The translations under genes were made by a program, and so were the position numbers. This document shows, in pieces, positions 1-6,877 of a stretch of 64,000 bases of DNA. The DNA comes from Ketobacter sp. (GTDB lineage: Bacteria; Pseudomonadota; Gammaproteobacteria; Pseudomonadales; Ketobacteraceae), in the NCBI RefSeq assembly GCF_003671495.1, contig NZ_RCHN01000006.1, positions 186,001 through 250,000 on the forward strand, in the 5' to 3' direction. The stretch's first letter is position 1; each line of letters begins with the position of its first letter. The notes under the pieces are model-generated. The model ran no database searches and was not told where the DNA came from. It saw nothing but the letters and a program-made list of their open reading frames with translations.

Positions 1-621
1 TTGATGCCCACCATTGACGAATACCGGGAAGACTGGCCAGACGTGGAGATCGACCTGATCAGTGGCTTCAACTTTGATCCCCTGCCGGCACTGGCGCGGG
101 CAGAACTGGACCTGGTGATCACCTCCGATCCGCAGAACCTGCCGGGCATCCGCTATATTCCCCTGTTTCAGTATGAAGCCCTGCTGTGCGTGGCCAAGCA
201 TCACCCCCTGACCAAAAAACCCGTAATTCTGCCCCAGGACCTAGCCGGCGAAACGCTCATTACCTACCCGGTGGAGCATGCACGGCTGGATATTTTCAAG
301 TACTTCCTGCTGCCGGCCAACGTGCAACCGGCCCACACCCGGACTGCGGAGCTGACCATCATGATCATTCAACTGGTGGCCTCCGGTCGTGGCGTATGCG
401 CCCTGCCAAACTGGGGCATCACGGATTATCTGGAAAAAGGCTATGTGGTGGCGCGCTCACTGGGGGACGACGGCATCTGGGCGAACCTGTATGCCGCCAT
501 TCGTGAGGATCAGGCAGAGTCACCCTATATGGAAGAGTTCATCAACACGGCCAGGCTGTGCAGCCAGCAGAACCTGCGCGGCATACTGGCCGTCGCGCCG
601 GAAGACGATCCGGCGGCTTAG
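1..621 (+). CDS. metR: LysR-type regulator, MetR-like, C-terminal effector domain (5' end outside window)
   Basis: The reading frame is open at the first base, so only the effector-binding part of a LysR regulator is visible. The conserved pattern of a tyrosine and tryptophan followed by VEIDLISGFNFDPLPAL, then LDLVITSD, matches the homocysteine-binding domain of MetR, the activator of methionine genes in gammaproteobacteria. The DNA-binding helix-turn-helix lies upstream of the window. The stop codon overlaps the stop codon of the convergent sensor kinase gene by 4 bases, with no terminator between them. MetR is a family call from sequence resemblance; another LysR subgroup is possible. Confidence 0.75.
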   Translation: MMPTIDEYREDWPDVEIDLISGFNFDPLPALARAELDLVITSDPQNLPGIRYIPLFQYEALLCVAKHHPLTKKPVILPQDLAGETLITYPVEHARLDIFKYFLLPANVQPAHTRTAELTIMIIQLVASGRGVCALPNWGITDYLEKGYVVARSLGDDGIWANLYAAIREDQAESPYMEEFINTARLCSQQNLRGILAVAPEDDPAA

Positions 622-2243
622 TTCGACTCCCTGAGACTTTGCAAACGGGGCCAGAGAAAACTAAATTTGGCCCCGCCCAATTCGCTCTCCCCTACCCGCA
701 CTCGCCCACCGTGCCAATAGGCGATCCGGTTCACGATCGATAACCCCAACCCATAGCCACCGGACGCCCGGGTGCGACTGTCGTCCAGGCGAGTGAACGG
801 CTGGAACACCCGCTTGCGATCGGATTCGGGAATGCCCGGGCCATCATCATGCACATCAATACGAAACACATCCCCCATGGCAGAGAACGTGATCTCCACC
901 CGGCCCTGGGCATAGCGTAACGCATTGCCTACCAGGTTCTGCACCACCCGATGGATGTAACGCTCTTCCCCTTCCGCGTAGCAACGCTCCTCCGGCAGGT
1001 CCGGCGGCACATACACCACCGCCTTGTCGCCGGACAGCGCCTTGCTTTCCTGCTCCACCCGCCGCATCAGGGCATCCAGGTCGATCATCACAAAATCCAG
1101 TACCGGAGTGCCTTCCTCCAGCTTGGAATAGGTGAGAATCTCATCAATGAGTTTGTCCAGCTGTTCGATATCCAGGTCGATAAGATCCACCTGCCGCAAT
1201 CGCTGCTCGTCGTTATCGGCGTCGATCAGCATTTCCAGACCAAAGCGAATCCGGGCCACCGGCGTGCGCAGCTCATGGGATACCGCCCGGGTCAATTCTT
1301 TCTGGGAATTCAGCAGGCGCTGGATGTGCTCAGTCATCCCATTCAGGGTGCCCGCCAACTGGCCAATGGCATCGGAGCCTTCCACCGGAGCCCGCGCATT
1401 GAGGTCACCCCCACGGATGCGCAACACCGCTTTTTCCAGTGCGGAAAGCCGGTTTTCCAGGGGTTTCACCAACAGATAAACCGCAAACCCCACCAGCCCC
1501 AACGCGATTACCACCATCACTGCCATCAGCTCAAACGGGTACCAGTTGAACATGTTCTGGGGCCCGAGCTGCAGCACCTCGCCGGTTTCGTTCAGCAGTT
1601 TATAGGCGGTGATCTGCGTGTTGTTGCCGCGGTTGCCGGCAAAATTGGCCACGGCCTGCTCCTCATTGAACAGGCGATGCTTTTTGTCGTCGTCCAGTTT
1701 GACTTCAAACGGCGCGATGCGGCGCACGGGAAAGCCGAAAGTTTTATTGATCTGGGCAAGGCGGGCATTCCATTCGTTTACCGGATAGCGGGACAGGTAC
1801 TGAGCGATCAGCTCGGCCATACCGCGACCCTGCTGTTCCGTCATGTATTCCCCCCGGGCCACCAGATAACGCGTCCCCTCCCGATAGGGAATCGAGACAA
1901 TGGCTTCACCTTCCCGGTTGAACTCATCCAGGATGCGCAGAACCACCTTATTCTCTTTCAGCTCCTCACGCTGGGTGGTGGTAAGCTCCAATTGATCCAG
2001 GCCTACCAGCGTCATGCGTGAATCCAGCATGTGGCCCACCTCCTGCACCCAGCGCTCCCGGTAGTCCTCCGGTTGACTGGCAGTGAGGTCCGCAATCAGT
2101 TGCACCGGCCCGGTGATCAGGGCACTGCGAAAATACTGCAGGCGGAAGAAATTAATGGCTTCGAGGGATACGTAGAACGCAATACCGATTACGAGGCAGA
2201 CCATGATCATGCCACCGTAAATGCGCAGGAAAATACTGTTCAA
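618..2243 (-). CDS. rstB: sensor histidine kinase, RstB-like
   Basis: This 541-residue inner-membrane kinase is the sensor of a two-component system with the response regulator encoded just upstream. An N-terminal membrane segment (about residues 10-30) and a second one (about 238-260) flank a long periplasmic domain. A HAMP-like linker, a HisKA helix with the phospho-acceptor His in AVSHELRTPVARIRFG and a HATPase domain with N, DxGxG (DDGPGI) and GxGLGL motifs follow. The RstB assignment rests on layout and resemblance. The start is a TTG codon; no good ATG lies between it and the preceding gene, which ends 36 bases upstream. RstB family kinases respond to acid or PhoQ-linked signals in enterics; the signal here is unknown. 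Confidence 0.82.
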   Translation of the reverse strand: MNSIFLRIYGGMIMVCLVIGIAFYVSLEAINFFRLQYFRSALITGPVQLIADLTASQPEDYRERWVQEVGHMLDSRMTLVGLDQLELTTTQREELKENKVVLRILDEFNREGEAIVSIPYREGTRYLVARGEYMTEQQGRGMAELIAQYLSRYPVNEWNARLAQINKTFGFPVRRIAPFEVKLDDDKKHRLFNEEQAVANFAGNRGNNTQITAYKLLNETGEVLQLGPQNMFNWYPFELMAVMVVIALGLVGFAVYLLVKPLENRLSALEKAVLRIRGGDLNARAPVEGSDAIGQLAGTLNGMTEHIQRLLNSQKELTRAVSHELRTPVARIRFGLEMLIDADNDEQRLRQVDLIDLDIEQLDKLIDEILTYSKLEEGTPVLDFVMIDLDALMRRVEQESKALSGDKAVVYVPPDLPEERCYAEGEERYIHRVVQNLVGNALRYAQGRVEITFSAMGDVFRIDVHDDGPGIPESDRKRVFQPFTRLDDSRTRASGGYGLGLSIVNRIAYWHGGRVRVGESELGGAKFSFLWPRLQSLRESN

Positions 2244-2279
2244 AGGGCTTCAACCTTTACAGCCTGCCTCACCCGCTGA

Positions 2280-3020
2280 TCAGGTGAGGTCTCTGACAAA
2301 CAAATAACCTTTGCTGCGGACGGTTTTGATGCGGCGGGGATTCATTGGGTCGTCTCCCACCTTGGGGCGAATCCGCGACACCCTGACATCTATGGAACGA
2401 TCCTGACCGTCATACTGAATCCCCCGCAACCGCTCAAAGATTTCCTCACGGGACAAGATGGAGCCGGCATTGGAAGCCAGCAACCACAACAGGTCGTATT
2501 CAGCACTGGTGAGATCCACGGCCGCCCCACCCAACCAGACTTCACGGGCACTGTTATCAATGACCAGATCTCCGAACTCGAGGCGGTTCTGGGTGGACTC
2601 TGACGTGTTTTTCTCTTGCTGCGCGTCACTGCTGTCAGACCGTCGCAGCAACGCCCGAATTCGGGCCAGCAACACCCGGGGTTTGACCGGCTTTGCCACG
2701 TAATCATCGGCGCCCATTTCCAGGCCGAGCACCTGATCCACGTCGTCAGTCCGGGCGGTCAACATCAGGATGGGCTTCTTATACTTGTCGCGCACACTCT
2801 TGCACACTTCCAGGCCGTCGGCCCCGGGCAGCATCAGGTCCAACACCACCATGTCCGGCTGGCGATCAATGATGGCGCTGATGGCCAGGTTACCGTCTCC
2901 GATGATCTCCACCTTCAAACCATTGCCGCGCAGGTACTCCGCGGTCAATTCCGCCAGGCGTTCGTCATCTTCGACGATTATCACATAGGGCTGGCTGTTC
3001 TCGTTGGTATCTGTGCGCAT
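2280..3020 (-). CDS. rstA: response regulator, RstA-like (OmpR family)
   Basis: A 246-residue receiver plus winged-helix protein. The receiver shows the acidic pair EDDE, the phospho-acceptor Asp in VVLDLMLPGADG, and the Lys in KPVKP. The C-terminal half has the OmpR/PhoB fold ending in IKTVRSKGYLF. It is the cytoplasmic partner of the adjacent kinase, 36 bases away in the same direction, so the two are probably cotranscribed. The ATG start has an AAGAGGT ribosome site about 8 bases upstream. A linker of about 20 polar residues (SSDAQQEKNTSESTQ) between domains is a little longer than usual. Confidence 0.88.
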   Translation of the reverse strand: MRTDTNENSQPYVIIVEDDERLAELTAEYLRGNGLKVEIIGDGNLAISAIIDRQPDMVVLDLMLPGADGLEVCKSVRDKYKKPILMLTARTDDVDQVLGLEMGADDYVAKPVKPRVLLARIRALLRRSDSSDAQQEKNTSESTQNRLEFGDLVIDNSAREVWLGGAAVDLTSAEYDLLWLLASNAGSILSREEIFERLRGIQYDGQDRSIDVRVSRIRPKVGDDPMNPRRIKTVRSKGYLFVRDLT

Positions 3021-3215
3021 GGCTGCGACCTCTTGAACCTTGCTATGTCTATAAAAATATTATGTTTTTTTAACGACTTACCTACAAAGATAGGTTGTAT
3101 ACGACAACTGCGCCAGTTTTATCAAGCGCATCGTTCAAATTTTGTAGCCTAGGTTATAACAGCAGCCTCTAATTGAGCTAGGCAAAATTTTCAATCTACA
3201 CAGCAACCCCACACT

Positions 3216-3235
3216 TTATCCACAGCTTTTCCACT
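3216..3235 (+). promoter_or_regulatory. pair of DnaA boxes
   Basis: TTATCCACA at 3216-3224 is the exact E. coli DnaA-box consensus, and TTTTCCACT at 3227-3235 matches 8 of 9 positions of the relaxed consensus. They sit 11 bases apart, on the same face of the helix. The single-pair arrangement and the surrounding genes do not suggest a replication origin; a DnaA-responsive promoter or titration site is possible. Confidence 0.4.
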
Positions 3236-3245
3236 GCAAGTCGCC

Positions 3246-3274
3246 TTGATAAGGCCAATATGGCGCACTATCTT
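3246..3274 (+). promoter_or_regulatory. sigma70-type promoter of candidate sRNA
   Basis: TTGATA (3246-3251) and TATCTT (3269-3274) are separated by exactly 17 bases. Transcription would begin near 3281 and run into the terminator at 3385-3409 before reaching tag. Confidence 0.45.
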
Positions 3275-3280
3275 GTAGTG

Positions 3281-3409
3281 TACTGGTTATTCCATAACTA
3301 GATGTTGTATCTGTCTCCCAATACGGACTTTGTACCGAGAATAACTATAACAACCGAAAACCGCGCTATTCCTGCCCCGCATCGTCCCCGCGATGGCGGG
3401 GATTTTTTT
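3281..3409 (+). ncRNA. candidate small RNA of about 130 nt
   Basis: The interval starts just after a 17-base-spaced promoter and ends at an intrinsic terminator. A 5' hairpin, GTTAT-TCC-ATAAC (3286-3298), follows the predicted start. No credible ORF is present and neither neighbouring gene could use this terminator. An alternative reading is a tag leader with an attenuator. No known sRNA family was recognised. Confidence 0.4.
3385..3409 (+). terminator. intrinsic terminator
   Basis: Stem TCCCCGC (3385-3391) pairs with GCGGGGA (3396-3402) around a GATG loop and is followed by seven T residues (3403-3409). It lies upstream of tag and downstream of no gene on its strand. Confidence 0.75.
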
Positions 3410-3464
3410 CTGTTTTGTCATATTTTGGTTATGATGCTGCCTCGGCCTGGTAGCGAGACCCCCT

Positions 3465-4046
3465 ATGAACCTGAAACGCTGTGATTGGTGTGGTAATGAC
3501 GAGTTGTATCGACAGTATCATGACGACGAATGGAGCGTGCCCTGTTTCAATGATACGGTTCTGTTCGAGTTCCTGCTGTTGGAAGGCGCCCAGGCCGGCC
3601 TGAGCTGGATTACCATTCTGCGCAAGCGGGAAAATTACAGGTCTGCATTCGATCAGTTCGATCCCGTAAAGATCGCGCGCTACACACCCAAAAAAATCGA
3701 GAAGCTGCTGACCAACCCCGGTATCGTCCGCAACCGCCTGAAGGTGGAAAGTGCCGTTCGCAACGCCCGGGCTTACCTCGCCATCGTGGAAAGGGAATCC
3801 AGTTTTTCAGAATACATCTGGCAGTTTGTGGATGGGGAGCCGAAGCAGAACCGCTGGAAGTCCATGGCTCAGGTGCCCGCCTCCACCCCTCAATCCGACC
3901 TCATGAGCAAGCAGCTGAAGAAAGACGGTTTCAATTTTGTGGGCAGCACCATTTGTTACGCGTACATGCAATCCATGGGAATGGTGAACGATCATCTGAC
4001 CACTTGCTTCCGCCATCAGGAGTGCGCCGTTGTCAGTCGAACCTAA
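3465..4046 (+). CDS. tag: 3-methyladenine DNA glycosylase I
   Basis: A 193-residue base-excision repair enzyme that removes 3-methyladenine from alkylated DNA. The N-terminal CDWCGNDELYRQYHDDEW and the core LFEFLLLEGAQAGLSW are hallmarks of Tag. The zinc-binding residues expected in the family are visible: the N-terminal Cys, His in YHDDEW, and the C-terminal His and Cys in DHLTTCFRH. Length is normal. The gene overlaps the start of the downstream TM2 gene by 17 bases, so the two are probably cotranscribed although unrelated in function. Confidence 0.95.
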   Translation: MNLKRCDWCGNDELYRQYHDDEWSVPCFNDTVLFEFLLLEGAQAGLSWITILRKRENYRSAFDQFDPVKIARYTPKKIEKLLTNPGIVRNRLKVESAVRNARAYLAIVERESSFSEYIWQFVDGEPKQNRWKSMAQVPASTPQSDLMSKQLKKDGFNFVGSTICYAYMQSMGMVNDHLTTCFRHQECAVVSRT

Positions 4047-4266
4047 GCGCCCCAAGTCCCGACGAAAAATTTTGCCGGCGCTGTTGTTGTGCCTGGTGTT
4101 TGGCCTGTTCGGCACCCATCGTTTTTATGTGGGCAAGGTGGGCACCGGGATTCTGCAGATGCTGACCCTGGGCGGGCTCGGTTTCTGGGTACTGTTTGAC
4201 GCCGTGCTGCTGGTACTGGGCAAGTTTGTTGATGCTCAGGGTGCCCAGCTACGGGACTGGACCTAG
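4030..4266 (+). CDS. TM2-domain membrane protein
   Basis: A 78-residue protein with a basic N-terminus (KRPKSRRK) and two hydrophobic helices joined by the TM2 signature FGTHRFYVGKVGTGILQMLT. TM2 proteins are small inner-membrane proteins of unknown function. The start is TTG at 4030, chosen because AGGAG (4018-4022) stands 7 bases before it and no ATG is in frame; the start lies inside the end of tag. Confidence 0.82.
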   Translation: MSVEPKRPKSRRKILPALLLCLVFGLFGTHRFYVGKVGTGILQMLTLGGLGFWVLFDAVLLVLGKFVDAQGAQLRDWT

Positions 4267-4279
4267 CGGTTGCAGACGC

Positions 4280-5557
4280 TCAGTTCACCAGGTCGTAAAA
4301 CCGGTCGGTGAGGATATTACGGAACGGTCCACGCCGCCCTTCCACCTGCTCTGCACAGCGAATAATCGCCCCGTTCAACCGGGCGATGCGGGTATCACCA
4401 AAGGGTGATGTTCCCCCGCTGCTGTTGACGATGAAACCCACCCCCAGACGCCGGCCCGGATCACACCAGGCGCCGGAGCCACCCCAGCCAAAATGACCAA
4501 AGGCCTCTGGCGTCCGCGGACCGGTAGTGAACACCCGATGGAAGCCCAGTCGCCAATGCATGGGTAACGGCACCACCCGATCCACCCGCCGGCTTTGGAT
4601 TTCCGCCATGGCCCGCACCCGTTGCGGCGATAGAATCCTCACGCCGTCCAACTCACCACCTTCAGCAATAGCACCGTACATACGCGCCAATGAGCGGGCG
4701 GTAAACATGCCGTTAGCGGCTGGAATGCAACTCTGCACCACCTTCGGATCGTTAAAACTGAGGCGACCGATACCGCGGGGCGCCAAACCGGCCACAAAGC
4801 CGTTAGGGTCAGCCCCCAACAGGCGGACACCGCGGCTGATCAATTGCCCCTGGGCCCGGCGCATCAGGCTGGGCCGGGAACGGGACCCAGCAGACCCGGA
4901 AGGTGGCCGGGATGCTTCCGCATAAGCCGCCAGGATGGCCCGCCGCGACATGTGTTCATCCGGCAGCCCCACAAACATTCCGTCCAACCCCAACGGCACC
5001 ACCAGCAATTCGAACATCAATTCAGAAAAGGTCTTGCCGGTAACCCGGCTCATTACCTCCCCCAGCAACCAGCCATAGGTGAGACCATGGTAGCCGTGGC
5101 TGGTGCCCGGCCGATGGCTGGGTGTGGCCCGTTCCAGGCGGTCGATCATGTGCTCCCAATCCAGCATGTGGGTGGCGTCATCAATCATGCCGCGAATGTC
5201 ATACAACCCGCTCTGGTGACACAGCAGGTGGCGAATGGTGATCTCATCTTTGCCGGAACCTTTGAATTCCGGCCAGTAAAAAGCCACCGGCCGGTCATAC
5301 TCAATCAGTCCACGGTCCGCCAGAATGTGCATCATCACCGAGGCTACACCTTTGGTGGTGGAGAAGGACAGGGCCAGCGTATCCTCCAACCAGGGATTGC
5401 CCTGCTTGTCCCGCTTTCCGGCCCAGATATCCACGACACCCTTGCCTTGGTAATACACCGACAGGGCGGCGCCGCTGCGCCCATCATCCGGAATCTGGCG
5501 CACAAACTCCGAGGCCACCACGCTGAATCCCGGGTGAACATAACCTTTGTATTGCAT
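4280..5557 (-). CDS. serine beta-lactamase-like esterase
   Basis: A 425-residue serine hydrolase of the class C beta-lactamase / EstB carboxylesterase family. The nucleophile motif SxxK is seen as STTK in SFSTTKGVASVM, and a tyrosine motif in HGYHGLTYGWLLGE. The C-terminal HFGWGGSGAW matches the third active-site box of the family. No signal peptide is visible, which favours a cytoplasmic esterase over a lactamase. The ATG at 5557 overlaps the ArsR stop codon (TGATG) and uses the AGGAG inside that gene, so expression is translationally coupled to the regulator. Confidence 0.85.
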   Translation of the reverse strand: MQYKGYVHPGFSVVASEFVRQIPDDGRSGAALSVYYQGKGVVDIWAGKRDKQGNPWLEDTLALSFSTTKGVASVMMHILADRGLIEYDRPVAFYWPEFKGSGKDEITIRHLLCHQSGLYDIRGMIDDATHMLDWEHMIDRLERATPSHRPGTSHGYHGLTYGWLLGEVMSRVTGKTFSELMFELLVVPLGLDGMFVGLPDEHMSRRAILAAYAEASRPPSGSAGSRSRPSLMRRAQGQLISRGVRLLGADPNGFVAGLAPRGIGRLSFNDPKVVQSCIPAANGMFTARSLARMYGAIAEGGELDGVRILSPQRVRAMAEIQSRRVDRVVPLPMHWRLGFHRVFTTGPRTPEAFGHFGWGGSGAWCDPGRRLGVGFIVNSSGGTSPFGDTRIARLNGAIIRCAEQVEGRRGPFRNILTDRFYDLVN

Positions 5558-5850
5558 CACACCTGCTCCTGGAAAAATTGCTGCAAATTCCGGTAGGTGG
5601 CTTCGTTCAGGTAACAGGTTACAAACTTGCCCTGACGTTCCACACTGATCAGCTCCGCATTCACCAGCTCTTTGATGTGGTGGGATACGGTGGGCGCCCC
5701 CACATTGAGCGCATTGATAAAGTCCGTCAGGGCACAGCCCGCCAACGCCTGCGAAGACAGGGCCCGGCGCTGTATGATCTCCTGATAGATCTGTAATCGG
5801 TTGGGGTGTGACAGAGCTTTGAAGGCCTTCGCCAACTGACGGTTATCCAC
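5557..5850 (-). CDS. ArsR-family winged-helix repressor
   Basis: A 97-residue helix-turn-helix protein: ALSHPNRLQIYQEI leads into GAPTVSHHIKELVNAELISVERQGKFVTCYLN, the recognition helix and wing of ArsR/SmtB regulators. The usual metal-binding ELCVCD box is absent; a lone Cys sits at CALTDF. It is first in a two-gene operon with the esterase. A 6-bp inverted repeat over its own probable -10 (5874-5889) points to autorepression. The ligand is unknown. Confidence 0.85.
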   Translation of the reverse strand: MDNRQLAKAFKALSHPNRLQIYQEIIQRRALSSQALAGCALTDFINALNVGAPTVSHHIKELVNAELISVERQGKFVTCYLNEATYRNLQQFFQEQV

Positions 5851-5873
5851 CTGATGGGTTCTCCCGGAATTTC

Positions 5874-5889
5874 ATACTTCGACAAGTAT
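5874..5889. promoter_or_regulatory. probable operator of the ArsR-esterase operon
   Basis: ATACTT-CGAC-AAGTAT is a perfect 6-bp inverted repeat 24-39 bases upstream of the arsR start. On the minus strand it overlaps TATACT (5885-5890), a likely -10 hexamer, so bound repressor would block transcription of the operon. Confidence 0.5.
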
Positions 5890-5954
5890 AAAACTAATCC
5901 GGGGTCAGGGCACCCTGAGCATCGCTCTGTCCACGTCCGCTTTTCACGCCCTCA

Positions 5955-5983
5955 TTTCACTCCCGGGCCCGCTCCTTTATAAT
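5955..5983 (+). promoter_or_regulatory. promoter of tcdA
   Basis: A consensus TATAAT at 5978-5983 lies 17 bases after a weak -35, TTTCAC (5955-5960), and 57 bases before the tcdA start. Confidence 0.5.
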
Positions 5984-6040
5984 CCCCGGTTTTCATGCTG
6001 CGCGTCCCTCGGCGCGCCCTTGCCGGGGCCAGGTTTATTC

Positions 6041-6847
6041 ATGCTGTCTGACAACTACCAAAATCGCTTTGGGGGCATTGAACGCCTCTATGGTGCCGGC
6101 ACCCTGGACATCCTGCAGCGGGCCCACGTCTGTGTGGTGGGCATTGGCGGCGTGGGCTCCTGGGCGGCAGAGGCCCTGGCCCGCTCCGGCGTGGGCGCAA
6201 TCACCCTGGTGGACATGGACGAGATCTGTGTTTCGAACACCAATCGGCAGATCCATGCCCTGGGCGGCCAGTTTGGCCGGGTCAAAGTGGAGGCCATGGC
6301 GGAACGCCTGCTGGCCATCAATCCGGAACTGCATTGTCACCCCGACATGGATTTCGTCACCGTGGCCAACGTGGCCGAAAAAATGCGACCGGAGTTCGAC
6401 TTCGTGCTGGATGCCACCGACAGTGTGAAGCACAAGGTCGCCATGATTGTCTATTGCAAGCGCAACAAGATTCCCATTTATGTGGTCGGTGGCGCCGGCG
6501 GCCAAACCGATCCCACCCGCATTCATTATGCCGACCTGACCCGGGCGGAGCAGGACCCGTTGCTGGCCCTGGTACGGAAAAAGCTCAGGCAGGACCACGG
6601 CTATACCAGTAACCTGAAACGTCGCTTCAGTATCGAGTGCGTTTATTCCGATGAGCCGGTTCTGTTTCAACAGGCAGACGGCAGCGTGTGCTCCACCCGC
6701 CCTCCGGCCCACGCTGACAGTAGTGTACGACTGGACTGCGCCGGGGGCATCGGTGCCTCAACCTGTGTGACCGCCACCTTTGGATTTGTGGCCACTTCAC
6801 GTATTATCAAAAAAATATTGGATAAAGCGCACCGAACTGAGCCATAG
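6041..6847 (+). CDS. tcdA: tRNA threonylcarbamoyladenosine dehydratase
   Basis: A 268-residue E1-like enzyme that cyclises t6A37 of tRNA to ct6A in an ATP-dependent reaction. The start DNYQNRFGGIERLYGAG, the nucleotide-binding VVGIGGVGSWAAEALARSG, the acidic DMDEICVSNTNRQIHAL and the C-terminal CAGGIGASTCVTATFGF align well with E. coli TcdA (CsdL). The ATG at 6041 is preferred over an upstream TTG because it matches the family start. It faces away from the ArsR operon and has its own TATAAT promoter. Confidence 0.95.
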   Translation: MLSDNYQNRFGGIERLYGAGTLDILQRAHVCVVGIGGVGSWAAEALARSGVGAITLVDMDEICVSNTNRQIHALGGQFGRVKVEAMAERLLAINPELHCHPDMDFVTVANVAEKMRPEFDFVLDATDSVKHKVAMIVYCKRNKIPIYVVGGAGGQTDPTRIHYADLTRAEQDPLLALVRKKLRQDHGYTSNLKRRFSIECVYSDEPVLFQQADGSVCSTRPPAHADSSVRLDCAGGIGASTCVTATFGFVATSRIIKKILDKAHRTEP

Positions 6848-6877
6848 TCGGTGTTGAATGGAAGTACGGATAACAAT

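Larger units (their letters stand above)
3021..3464. other. divergent intergenic region (444 bases) with DnaA boxes and a candidate small RNA
   Basis: The gap lies between rstA (leftward) and tag (rightward). It is AT-rich near rstA. It holds two adjacent DnaA-box-like 9-mers (3216-3235), a good sigma70-type promoter (3246-3274) and an intrinsic terminator (3385-3409), all listed separately. A TATGAT at 3430-3435 could be the -10 of tag. A 60-codon frame at 3302-3484 runs through the terminator and is not regarded as a gene. Confidence 0.6.

Noticed and set aside
3216..3235. Replication origin at the DnaA boxes
   Set aside because: Only two boxes and no AT-rich unwinding cluster, dnaA, dnaN or gyrB nearby.
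3302..3484. 60-codon plus-strand frame
   Set aside because: It reads through the terminator at 3385-3409 and overlaps the tag start; no ribosome site.
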